Source of the DNA: Trema orientale
Taxonomy: Eukaryota > Streptophyta > Magnoliopsida > Rosales > Cannabaceae
DNA: 64,000 nucleotides
Assembly: GCA_002914845.1 (NCBI GenBank)
Contig: JXTC01000005.1
Coordinates: 1,307,942 to 1,371,941, forward strand
Reading direction: 5' to 3'
Position numbers and translations under genes: made by a program. The notes beneath the pieces are model-generated. The model did no database searches. It was not told the DNA's origin and saw only the letters and a list, made by a program, of their open reading frames with translations. Below are positions 48,303 through 58,482 of the stretch, in pieces. Within the stretch, counting starts at the first letter, position 1; the number at the start of each line of letters is the position of its first letter.

Positions 48303-49331
48303 ATGGCTTCCACCTCTAAAGAAGTAGCCACAGAGATTCTTCCCCTCATCCGGGTCTACAAAGACGGCACGGTGGAACGCCTCCTCAACTCTCCGCTCGT
48401 GCCGCCATCGCCTTATCACGACCCCAAAACCGGTGTCTCAGTCTCCTCCAAGGACATCTCCATCTCTCACGAACCCGCCATTTCGGCTCGCTTGTTCCTC
48501 CCAAATATTAGTGGTGATGATCTCTCTCCAAACGACAACCAAATTCACGTAAACAAGCTTCCCATCTTGGTCTACTATCACGGCGGTGGCTTCTGCTTCG
48601 AGTCCGCCTTCTCCGCCGACCACCACAAGTTTCTCAACAGGTTAGTCTCTTGAGCCAAAGTCGTTGCTGTCTCGGTCGAGTATCGCCTAGCTCCAGAATA
48701 CCCTCTTCTAATAGCCTATGAAGATTGTTGGACAGCCCTCTAATGGGTTGCTTCTCTTTCAGCACATAACGCTGCTAATAACAATATAACCAATGGAACT
48801 CATGATGTGATCAATGAGCCTTGCTTGACTACTCATGGCGATTTTGATCGAGTTTTTCTTGGAGGGGATAGTGCAGGAGCGAATATTGTTCACAACATGG
48901 CTATGAGAGTTGGTCAAGAGAGCTTGCATAATGGGGTGAAGGTCTCGGGAGCTTTTCTTACTCATCCTTTATTTTGGGGTTCGGAAGAACTAGTATTAAG
49001 TACCAAGAAGAGTTTGCCTCATTTGGTTTGGGATTTTGTGTACCCTTCTGCCCCGGGTGGTATCGACAACCTGATGATCAATCCGGTGGGGCCGAGATCG
49101 CGGAGCTTGGCCGGAATAGGGTGTTCAAGGCTGCTTGTCAGCGTGGCTGAGAAGGATCAGCTGAGAGAGAGAGGTATGAGTTATTGTGAGGCAGTGAGAA
49201 AGTGTGGATGGAAAGGAGAGATTGAGATGGTTGATGTGGAAGGGGTGGATCATGCCTTTCAGATTCTAGGTGGTGACACTGACAACGCCATGAATCTCAT
49301 CAAACGCTTCGCTCATTTTCTCCTCGAATGA
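48303..49331 (+). pseudogene. Carboxylesterase (CXE, GID1-like alpha/beta hydrolase), two nonsense codons
   Basis: Plant CXE enzymes hydrolyse short esters and xenobiotics; the family includes the gibberellin receptor GID1. The frame runs without shift for 343 codons including the final stop. Residues match the family throughout: SKEVATEILPLIRVYKDGTV at the start, the oxyanion-hole HGGGFCFES, YRLAPEYPL, the nucleophile elbow GGDSAGANI, VYPSAPGGIDN, KDQLRERG with the acid residue, and VDHAFQ with the histidine. The complete catalytic set is therefore present. However, codon 117 is TGA (48651-48653, family usually Arg) and codon 147 is TAA (48741-48743, family usually Gln before WV). Each is explained by one C-to-T change, and the first by a CpG site. 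Because conserved coding continues on both sides, an intron is unlikely. It is a young pseudogene, or else the allele sequenced is mutant. Confidence 0.9.
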
Positions 49332-49864
49332 ATTGTCATTTTTTACCTCGTTTCGTCCTTTTCTTGAAATAAGAAAATATACTTACCGACGTACACTGTG
49401 TAAACGTATATGCGGTGCGGGTTTAAACTTAACGGTCAATTTGATTAGTTTCTAAAAGGACAAAAAATGGGTTGGATAAGAAATATAAGTGACAGCAAAT
49501 TGATCAACGCATCATTATTTATCTTGTAATAACTCATCTAATCGACGTTGTCTAAAAGCATTTACTAAACTTTATATTTTTCTTGTTCTTAGCGATATAT
49601 TAATATATAACTAATAATCATATAATACCATCGATGACCAGATTCATAACCCATTACTCGTTCATTCGATTAGAAAAGATTATCCTATATCCAAAAGTCT
49701 ACACGCCCTTGTTTTGAATAATGAATAATATCATTCTTTAAAAGTAAATCTTTGACTTTGACCTATCATGAAGCCAAAAACCTCAACCACTCGTTACCCT
49801 CCTACACCGTTTGGTCTGTTTCCCATTAGTCTCCACTATCCGTTGACGTACTTCTCCTTCTCCA
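49332..49864 (+). other. Spacer between the two carboxylesterase copies
   Basis: Presumed 3' UTR of the first copy and promoter of the second. No other feature was seen. Confidence 0.5.
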
Positions 49865-50841
49865 ATGGCTTCCATCGACTTTAAAGAAGTGGCCAAAGAG
49901 CTGCTCTCTCTAGTCAGAGTCTACAAAGACGGCTCAATCGAACGCTTAATCGGCTCAACAATAGTCTATCCCTCACTCACCGGCCCCGAAACCCAAGTCT
50001 CCTCCAAAGACATCTCCATCTCCGTCGACCCCAAAATCTCAGCTCGCCTCTACAAACCCCAAAACCAGAGCAGCAGTCAGAAGAAGCTTCCTATTCTGGT
50101 TTACTTCCATGGCGGCGGCTTCTGCATCGAATCCGCCTTCTCCTTTCTCGACCACCGCTATCTGAGCCGCCTCGTCTCCAGATCCCAAATCCTCGCCGTC
50201 TCTGTCGAGTACCGACTCGCCCTGGAAAACCCACTTCCGGCCTTCTACGACGACTCCTGGGTCGCCCTCCAATGGGTCGCTTCCCACTCGGTCAACGGAT
50301 CCGACCCGACGGTCAACGGTTTCGACCCGTGGTTGATCGAGCACACCGATTTCGGCAAAATCTACATCGGCGGCGATATCGCCGGCCGGAACATCGCCCA
50401 CAAAGTCACCGTCCGGTTGGGGCTCGAGAGCTTGCGGGGGGAGTGAGAGTCGCTGGCGCATTGATTTCACAGGCTTTCTTCTTGCGATCAGAGCGGGTCG
50501 GAGCCCCGAGAAGGGTTTGATAAGTCATGGATAAGCGGGTCTGGGAGTTAGTTTACCCGTCGGCTCCGGGTGGCGTGGACAATTCGATGGTTAACCCGGT
50601 GGGACCGGGGGCCCCGAGTTTGGCGGGTCTCGGGTGTTCGAGTATCCTGATGTGTGTGGCGGGTAAGGATCGGTTGAGGGAGAGAGGTGTTTGGTATTGT
50701 GAATTGATGAAGAAAAGTGGGTGGTAGAGTGAAATCGAGTTGTTTGAAATGGGAAAAGAAGACCGTGCTTTTCATATCTTTTATATTGATTCTCACAATG
50801 CTAACGCCATGATTGATCGATTGGCTTCTTTTCTTGTCTAA
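49865..50841 (+). pseudogene. Second carboxylesterase (CXE) copy, badly decayed
   Basis: A tandem relative of the upstream copy: FKEVAKELLSLVRVYKDGSI, HGGGFCIESAF and VSVEYRLALENPL are well kept. The nucleophile elbow reads GGDIAGRNI, so the catalytic serine of GDSAG is replaced by Ile. Near the C-terminus the expected DHAFH reads DRAFH, so the catalytic His is replaced by Arg. After codon 193 a run of six G marks a frame change; reading goes on in another frame (VRVAGALISQAFF, then VWELVYPSAPGGVDN and GKDRLRERG) past two adjacent stops near 50519-50524 and a TAG at 50725-50727 after SGW. The last residues are IDRLASFLV. Loss of two triad residues means it could not be a normal esterase even if the frame were whole. 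Confidence 0.92.
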
Positions 50842-51167
50842 TACTTATGGTATGGTCATAAAAGATTGGCTCTAAATAGTGGGTTTTATAAATTTTCACT
50901 ATGGATAAGGGGCTTTTCCCTTTTGAGATTACTAATGTTGTCTTTTTTGAGGTGCCCAAATCATTTTCTCACTATGGATTGGGAGCCTATTTTATTCTTG
51001 TGTTCGTCTTGGCTTAATCTATGGCAATTATCTTTCCATGCTTTTGTGATTACTTTAAGCGAAATCCATGCACATAACACGTAACTCGTCATTAACAAAC
51101 AAAAAGACGTTCTATGAGTAAAAACAGTGGCTACAAGGGTCAAATAAGGGAAGATGTGTTTTCTCTA

Positions 51168-52770
51168 AGAAATTAGGTAAAATATGCATCATAATAGGTA
51201 TATTTTGGTCCGTATGCTCTCCCAAATAAAAGTTTGTAAAATATGCATATATCACGTGAAAAGTCATGTTTACCCCTAATCAATTATGTCTCTCTTCTCT
51301 TTAATCAAGTCGAAATCTCTTCTCCTCCATGCCGTCAAACTCGTTTTCATATCTGAAAAAAGGAGAAAAAATAATTTGAGAAGAAAATCTTGTTTTCATC
51401 TCTCATATTACCGTCAAACTCATCATTTTCCTCTATTCTCTCTTCATTCTTCTCCAATTTGTTCTGGGTATAGTTTGAAATAACATATTATCAAATTTCG
51501 AGATGTTATGAGGTCATTTATGTGTTAAAAAATCATTTTTAGGTTAATTTTTACAAGTTTTAACAAAAAATAGCGAACATTTTCGATGCTTTTCGATGAT
51601 TTTTCTATTATATCTCAATGAAAATTATATTCTCAGTAAAATTTCGATGAAAATGGTATTTTTGTTAAATTTCGATGCAATTTCGATGAATTTTCGATGC
51701 ATTTTCGATGATATTTCGATGAAAATGGTATTCTCAATAAAATTTCGATGAAAATGGTATTTTTGATAAATTTCGATGCAATTTCGATGAATTTTCGATT
51801 CATTTTCGATGCATTTTCGATGATATTTAGACAAAAATGGTATTCTCAGTAATATTTCAATAAAGTGGTATTTTTGATAATTTTCGATGTATTTTCGATG
51901 ATATTTCGACGAAAGTGGTATTTTACATAATATTTGACAGAATTTCGATGATATGATATTTTCAATAAAATATTATGAAAAATACCACTTTCATCGAAAT
52001 ATCATCGAAAATACATCGAAATTGCATCAAAAATTATCAAAAATGCCACTTTATTGAAATCTTATTGAGAATACCATTTTCATCGAAATATCATCGAAAA
52101 TTCATCAAAAATGCATCGAAAATTTATCGAAATTGTATCGAAATTTATCAAAAATACCATTTTCATCGAAATTTTATTGAGAATACCATTTTCATCGAAA
52201 TATCATCGAAAATGCATCGAAAATTCATCGAAATTGCATCGAAATTTATCAAAAATACCATTTTCATCGAAATTTTATTGAGAATATAATTTTCATCGAA
52301 ATATAATCAAAAAACCATCGAAAATCATCGAAAATGTTCGCGATTTTTTGTTAAAACTCTCAAAAAAATTAACATGAAAATAATTTTTCAATACATAAAT
52401 GATCTCATAACATCTCGAAATTTGATAATATGTTATTTTAAACTATACCCATAACAAATTGGAGAAGAATGAAGAGAGAAGAGAGTGAAATGATGAGTTT
52501 GACGGCGATATGAGAGATGAAAACGGGATTTTCTTCTCAAATTATTTTTTCTCATTTTTTCAAGAATGAAAACGAGTTTTACGGCATGGAGGAGAAGAGA
52601 TTTCGGCTTGGTTATAGAGAATGACAGATACTTTTTTGAAAGTGAGGCATATTTTCTCTTAGATATTAGTAAGGGTATTTTCGTCCGCACACATATTTTT
52701 CAAATATTTTTTAATTTGTGCATACGAGCCAAAATAGGGGTATTAAGGAGCATATTTGGCCTAATTTCTC
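51168..52770. mobile_element. Giant foldback Mutator-like element with 9-bp target duplication
   Basis: The element is almost entirely one inverted repeat: the left arm (51168 to about 51960) matches the reverse complement of the right arm (about 51975 to 52770), with a centre near 51968. Matching landmarks include AAACTCGTTTTCAT with CTTCTCCTCCATGCCGT on the left and their complements near 52570-52600, and AACATATTATCAAATTTCGA at 51482 with its complement near 52435. The outer ends share AGAAATTAGG and AAATATGC. The flanks carry TTTTCTCTA (51159-51167 and 52771-52779), a perfect 9-bp duplication as in Mutator elements. The inner part of each arm is a tandem array of TTTCGATGA-like units. No transposase is present. 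Read through, its RNA would form a hairpin of about 800 bp. Confidence 0.85.
51590..52340. repeat. ATTTTCGATGA tandem repeats around the centre of the foldback
   Basis: Both arms carry many copies of units such as AATTTCGATGAAAATGGTAT and TTTCGATGCATTTTCGATG. The array changes orientation near 51968. The open frames here, with repeated HRNFIENT/IEISSK peptides, come from the repeat and are not genes. Confidence 0.85.
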
Positions 52771-52779
52771 TTTTCTCTA

Positions 52780-53460
52780 TCAATCTAAGTCTCTTTTCTT
52801 TAAGTTCTGTGTCCCTTTCTAAAAGCTCAATAGGGTTATGTAAAAGAAAAAAAATGATAATATTGTGACCAAAAATAAAAGGGACATGCTTTCAAAAAAA
52901 TAAATAAATAAATAAAAGGGACAAACACAGTTTGGCAAAAGCTCTTAAAAAATAAATATTCTTAAACAATTCATGTACCTATTGGACACTTGATTTTAAT
53001 ACTTGTTCGTAATTTCTTATTTTTAAGTTTACATTTAAGCATATAGTTAATGCTGTAATGCATTAGGTATGTCAACTGATTTGTTGGATTAATGTATTGA
53101 ATATCTGATTATAAGGATTAAAAAACAATATAAACCTAAATCTTTTAGTAACTTTGAGAACTCGACCATTCTCCTAATTGTATTGTATGGGAATCTAAAC
53201 ATGGCTTTGGTGGAGTTTAACATGTAATTGATTGGGTTAAGTAGCCAAATATCACTTTTTAGGAGACAATATGATTCAAAGTTAACAGTAGTTTCTATAC
53301 TCAGTTAACTACCACTTTATGCAGCTAATTTTTTTGTTCTTTTGTAATTGGTTTGGGGAATGACCAAAACAAGAAAAACAGATCATTTTGAAAGTGAATA
53401 ATGGTATAAATTAGAGTGAAGAAAATGATTGTTCTAAATACTTAGTTGTGTAAAATAAGT
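52780..53460. other. Intergenic stretch before the RPS16 promoter
   Basis: AT-rich DNA with no recognised gene, RNA or element. Confidence 0.5.
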
Positions 53461-53469
53461 GGTACTGAT

Positions 53470-53771
53470 CTAAAAGGTCCCGATAAGCAAAGCCGTTGTA
53501 ATTGAGTTCCAGGTTGGCCTAATCCATGAAAAGGATTTGGGCCTCTATTTTAAAAGGGGCCCAATAAGCAAACCATTGCATTCGGTTCCTGGTCGGCCCA
53601 CTGCAATGGGCGTTACATCACAGCCGTCCATCTGTCCCTTAAACCCTAACCCACTAATGCCTCATGAGGTTTACATATCAATCAAAAGCATCCATAGCCG
53701 AAAACGAAAAAACCTCCAGAGTCCACAGAGAACCAACCCAACAGAAACGGGAAACCCTAAACCCCAGAGCC
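53470..53771 (+). promoter_or_regulatory. RPS16 promoter: duplicated block, site II motifs and telo-boxes
   Basis: TGGGCC-type site II motifs occur at about 53538-53543 (TTGGGCCTC), 53558-53564 (GGGGCCCAAT) and 53595-53600 (CGGCCCACT). Two telo-boxes AAACCCTAA lie at 53641-53649 and 53752-53760. This pairing is the known signature of plant ribosomal protein promoters. A block of about 50 bp is imperfectly duplicated: 53470-53518 (TCCCGATAAGCAAAGCC) and 53551-53599 (GGGCCCAATAAGCAAACC). Confidence 0.75.
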
Positions 53772-54201
53772 ATGGCNAATCGAGTCCGTACAATGCTTCG
53801 GTCGTAAGAAGACGGCGGTGGCGGTGACCTACTGCAAGCGCGGGCGCGGCCTGATCAAGATCAACGGTTGTCCGATCGAGCTGGTGGAGCCGGAGATCCT
53901 ACGGTTCAAGGCGTACGAGCCGATCCTCCTCCTGGGACGGCACCGCTTCGCCGGGGTCGACATGAGGATCCGCGTCAAGGGGGGAGGGCACACCTCCCAG
54001 ATCTACGCCATTCGACAGAGCATAGCCAAGGCCCTCGTCGCCTTCTACCAGAAATACGTGGACGAGCAGAGCAAGAAGGAGATCAAGGACATCTTGGTCC
54101 GATACGACAGGACTCTGCTCGTCGCTGATCCCAGGCGCTGCGAGCCCAAGAAGTTCGGTGGTCGCGGTGCCAGAGCCAGGTTCCAGAAATCTTACCGTTG
54201 A
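53772..54201 (+). CDS. RPS16: 40S ribosomal protein S16 (uS9), frame disturbed by an ambiguous base
   Basis: Component of the small cytosolic ribosomal subunit; its C-terminal tail reaches the decoding centre. The sequence matches the family from [20 protein letters not shown] to the strictly conserved end ([17 protein letters not shown]), with [20 protein letters not shown] and [19 protein letters not shown] between. The presumed ATG is at 53772, directly after a telo-box. The base N at 53777 leaves the ATG out of phase with the rest: between ATG and the conserved GAG codon there are seven positions where the family needs a multiple of three. N most likely stands for missing or unresolved bases (three would restore a normal M-A-x-I-E-S start), so the gene itself is probably whole. 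There is no intron in the coding part. The internal ATG at 53818 gives a shorter frame but would drop a conserved segment. Confidence 0.95.
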
Positions 54202-55600
54202 AGAAGAAGAGTTTGTTGTCGTTTCGTTTCGTTTATTGTCGTTTTTTGCTCTGCTCTGTTATTCGATAGGTTATGAGTTTTAAGACTTAAGTTAATCAAT
54301 TCCCTTTTGGTTTTCCTAGACTTATCTTTCTTGGGATTTTGACCCTTTTGAATTTTTAGGGATGAAATGACAATTTTGTTATTGTTACTTATCATGGGTT
54401 TGAAGAAAATTTGAAATTTTTAGTGTTTAGTACTCAAAATTTTTTTTTTCTACTTACTGACCCATTTTGGGTTTACTCTTTTAGTTTATTATTAGTAAAT
54501 TTCATGCTTTGGATTTTGGGATGATGGGTTTCTATGTTTTGATTCCAAGAGCTTTGCCAATTACAGAATTGCCTAATGGAGCTTTGTTTCAAAATGCACC
54601 ATTACTTATTAACTTAGCTACTGCCCTCATATTTTTATTTTATTGTATATATAAATTAGGTTCTGCTGTTCTGAGAAAAAAAAATGTAATTTTGTTATGG
54701 TTACTCAGCGAGTGGCAAAATAACTTATTTTGAGAGGCCTTACACTATGGTCGCCCAATATAAACACGAAGTTGGACATTTTGCTATATTTCACTTTCGT
54801 ACATGGTCATTTTGCCCAAATCCCCTGATGGGTATGAAGAAAAGTTTGAGATTTTAAGTGTTCAATACTTTAAGTGTGCTTGGACTTGTACCCATTTCGG
54901 GTTTACTCTAGTTTCTTTATTCTTTCTTCTTACATTTATTAATGTTATGTTTTGGAGGATGATTTTCTGGTTGATGGGTTTCTATGTTTTGATTCTTAGA
55001 GCTTGGGCTTACGGAATTTCATAAATGGCACTTCCTTTTGAAATTTGCTGTAGAGAACCTGGATTTAGTACGGAGGAAATTAGTGAGAGAAAAGTAAAGA
55101 GAAGGAAAATGTTTTGCCCGACATCCTGATATTTCGTTTTAAAAACTCCCTCAATCTTTTTCTTATAATTTAAAATCCTCTACAATTGCTCAAAATATCC
55201 CACAAACTCTCTTCATAATTTTTTTTTCCTTCAAGAAAGAAAGATTGAAATTCCTCAGAATTTGTTTTTTTTTTCCTCCCGAAAATCCTTTGGATTTCAA
55301 ACAAAGCCTTAAGTCGTTGTTATTCCGCTTTGGATGCAATATTGCAATATTTGTTTTAAATCTGAGGTTGGGAAGTCCCAAAGCCCGGATATTTCATGCG
55401 ATGATCCTTGTGTGTGAATTTGGTATGAAGAATCAGTCTATTGACCTCACAAACATAAGAAGCATAGATCTATGATAATATGCTTGGTTGCACACCTCAA
55501 AAGTCAAAAGGCCTTTGGGAGAGTGCTTATGGAGTAGCAATTATGTTTAGAGATATCAGGGCCAGCCTCTGTGGGCTGGCCTATTTTTTGGAACTTATTT
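54202..55600. other. RPS16 3' region with a diverged duplication
   Basis: Two related segments, about 54391-54560 and 54825-55005, share GATGGGTTTCTATGTTTTGATT and GGGTTTACTCT phrases in the same order. This is a diverged tandem duplication of 3' flanking DNA with a spacing of about 435 bp. Small open frames in both copies (VLIPRALPI and VLILRAWAY) are by-products. No other gene was seen. Confidence 0.55.
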
Positions 55601-55604
55601 TTTG

Positions 55605-56135
55605 AGGAAAAAGTACGGTATTAATCCGGTCATTTATTGGACTAGGCCTCATCAATAGTTCCATAGGCCCGGCTTGATCTACGTTTTTATATGCCTATAT
55701 TTGGTCCATATTTAGTCATTTATATATAATTTTAATTATATTTTTTAATTAAAATTTAAAAAAATCTTGATTAAATATTTTTATTTATATATTTTTAATG
55801 TTATTTATTTATTTATTTATTTATTTTTTGTTTATTTTCAATTTATTCAAATTTTAAAAGAATCTGAATGAGTTTGAGCTTTTGAGGCTCATATTTTAGT
55901 CCACATAAGCACATATTTGATATTTTAAAGTATAAAATAGCCAAATCATTTTGGTTCGCACTTAGGCCTGTATAAAATGTGAGCTGGGCCTATGGGCCGT
56001 ACCGAGCCCCTTAATAAGAATATGGGCCGAGACGACCCAGCTCACATTTTAAGCCGATCGGACCTAGGCCTGATACAAAACTACTGTGAGCTTATCAAAT
56101 GTGGCCGATCCGGTTTATTTTACATCTCTAATTAT
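55605..56135. mobile_element. Repeat family copy B (inverted relative to copy A)
   Basis: Reverse-complement counterpart of 46145-47110. It carries CCTCATCAATAGTTCCATAGGC, GTCCACATAAGCACATATTTG, AGCCCCTTAATAAGAATATGGG and GAGCTTATCAAATGTGGCC in the order expected for an inverted copy. It lacks the minisatellite insert present in copy A. No coding potential. Confidence 0.65.
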
Positions 56136-56149
56136 GTTTATAATTAGTT

Positions 56150-56360
56150 GTGAATATGAGTCGAGTTAAGCGAGTTAGTATGGCTTGGTCCCGGCTTGAC
56201 CCTAACCCTTAGGCAGGCTGGGCCTTATATAAGGGCCTATTGGTCCGACTCAGCCTAGTTCGGTATGCTTTTTCTTTTTCTTGGGCTAAGAAGCCTAATG
56301 TTTTTTCACATGGGCCCGTCTAGGTCGGGCCGGGCAGGCATATTTACACTTCTACTTATA
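56150..56360. repeat. Further GGGCC-rich repeat fragment
   Basis: Adjoins copy B and contains GGTCCCGGCTTGACCC, GCTGGGCCTTATATAAGGGCC and GGTCGGGCCGGGCAGGC. It looks like a fragment of a related but distinct element. Boundaries are uncertain. Confidence 0.4.
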
Positions 56361-57720
56361 CCGAGAAAAGCAAGCAAATGGCTCAAATACTTCCAAAAAT
56401 AGTTATATGATACATTCTGTTATATGGGGGCAAATATTTGTTTACTCGTAATATCTAAATTGTATGCAAATGCTTTTTCGTTTATTACATATATTATAGC
56501 CTTGGACTAACTAGTTTTATTAGGAATTGTTTTAGACTAGATTGAAAAGGAATCTCCTCCGAATAGAAAACAGGAGAGTCAATTATTCGTTTTCAGTTAT
56601 CACAGCTTTTGTTGAGCGAGTGTTATGATTATCAGCATCTTCATCTCACGTTTGGCAGGTTTTTCAGTCATATAGTTGGATATAAACGTGGATGGTCCAT
56701 CCACTGACAAAGCCTTAACCTTTCTCCACTAATAAATTACCTTTTTATTATTATTATTTTTTTAAAGCGTTGAAAACGATTCTTGGCATCATGTTTGGTT
56801 CCATTCATTTCTGTAATGAATGAACATAATTAGGTACTAGATACTCTTGTACTAATTTTGTTAATTGAGAATGTCTTAATGATGGGACTAACATAACTCT
56901 TATAGCCACGTTTGGCTGCGTAGAGAAGAGTAAATGGAAAAGTAAATTAGTAAAAGTGCAACGTAAATTTAGTTCATGAAGTTAAAAAAATAAGTCGTCC
57001 GATCATTATTTAATAATTATTATGATTTGAGTAATTTGAAAAAAAAAAAAATAAAAATAAATAATTTAATGCTCTTTTTATGTCTATTTTTATCATAAAA
57101 AAATATCTGTAATAAATTTTAATGGGATAAAATAATACTTATAGATAAAAAAAAAATCTACTGGATTGTTGAGCATGCACTTACTATCCTGAGGGTGATA
57201 AGGTAGCCGTTTCGAGTTGCTATTTGACTTATAACTTTGTTCCATCGTTTCCACTTTCATAAAAAAATAATTTTGAGAAGTTCTTAAACAAAGTTGAAAA
57301 AAGGTTTTTTTTTTTTTCCTTTCTTTCTTTAATAAAAAGAAGACGAATAATCAATAAAACCGACCACTAATGAGAACGGAAAAAAAAAAGTGGGGGAAAG
57401 GATCAGTGAGAGAGAGAGAGACACACACACACTTTTCAATAAAAATGAATAAAAGAGAGAAAAATCAGTGAGACAAACTTCTCGAGTTTCAAAATAAATA
57501 AGGAAAAAAAAAAAGAAAAAAGGGAGTTGGATGAGTTGCCAAACGGAGATAGATATTCAAATTAATAAGAGTAAGAGAGATGAGGATTATGTAAATCCGG
57601 TATGGAGTAAGAGTACATGATTGGTTCCCAAACAGTGGCTTTTTCAAGGAGGGAAGTGAAGGCAGTGCCGCAAAGAAAAGAATTGAAAACATAATAAACC
57701 AACCAATCAATCAGTCAATC
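56361..57720. other. Intergenic region upstream of RANGAP1
   Basis: No gene was recognised. It includes A-rich runs, GA and CA short repeats near 57410-57433, and a stretch starting CCACGTTTGGCTGCG (about 56906) that could be one end of a MITE whose partner end was not found. Confidence 0.45.
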
Positions 57721-57769
57721 GCTCCCTCCTCCATTTTTCAGTTTTTCCCTCCCATTCTCTACCCCTCTC

Positions 57770-57800
<31 letters not shown>

Positions 57801-58482
57801 GGTTAAAAAAACACACTCTTGTCCCTCATCCTTAACTGCCCACCTTCATTTGCTGCACTCCTAGGGTTTCGATTTGTGCTCTGGTAAATTTCTCATTTCA
57901 ACTTTTTTCGCCATTTGCTATTACTCCACTTTATTATTTCATTTCCTTTATTTTTTTATTTTTATTTTTCGGTTATTTATTTTATATATATATATATATT
58001 CGACGGATTTGAGTTCATTCTTTTTTATGCTACATGATACGGTGTTAAAGTTGTAACTTAGTGGCAGATCTATTATTTACACTGCCAAAATTTCAATCTT
58101 TGTGGTTTTTTTGTTTTATGTTTGATACCATTTTGTTCTAGTCGTACGGGTTTNGTAATTCATTTACTTGTATGACTTTGTTCTTATAAGTTCTTTACTG
58201 TTGTTCTTGATTTGGGACTGTTTACTCTTATGCTTAAGATATGGTGTTCAGATAATAAGCTTGTCCATAATATTGAATTGACCCCTTTTAATATTCTGGC
58301 TTTATTGTAGAGGATTTTCCTATTTCCGCTATGGTGTCGTAATCTCGTGGATATTTAGTTAATTCTTTGCAATCTAAGAGTTTTGTGCTTGCTTGTATTA
58401 AGAATTTGAAATGTTTTTAGATGATTTCGTACCGTTGTTGATATGAAATCCGTATATTTGTGTAGTTTATTATTTTTTTACA
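57721..58482 (+). promoter_or_regulatory. RANGAP1 5' UTR with GA tract and 5' UTR intron
   Basis: Pyrimidine-rich sequence and a GA run (about 57770-57796) precede a leader exon ending GTGCTCTG|GTAAATTT at 57883. The intron (57884-58465) ends TTTGTGTAG, 17 bases before the ATG. Intron-bearing 5' UTRs are common in constitutively expressed plant genes. An ambiguous base sits at 58154 inside the intron. Confidence 0.7.

Noticed and set aside
48640-48750. Hidden introns removing the two stop codons of the first carboxylesterase
   Set aside because: Conserved codons run right up to and beyond each stop (e.g. YRLAPEYPL between them), so removing them would delete conserved residues.
51625-52289. 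Frames with repeated HRNFIENT/IEISSK peptides on both strands
   Set aside because: They come from the TTTCGATGA tandem arrays in the arms of the foldback element; the mirror-image frames prove the repeat origin.
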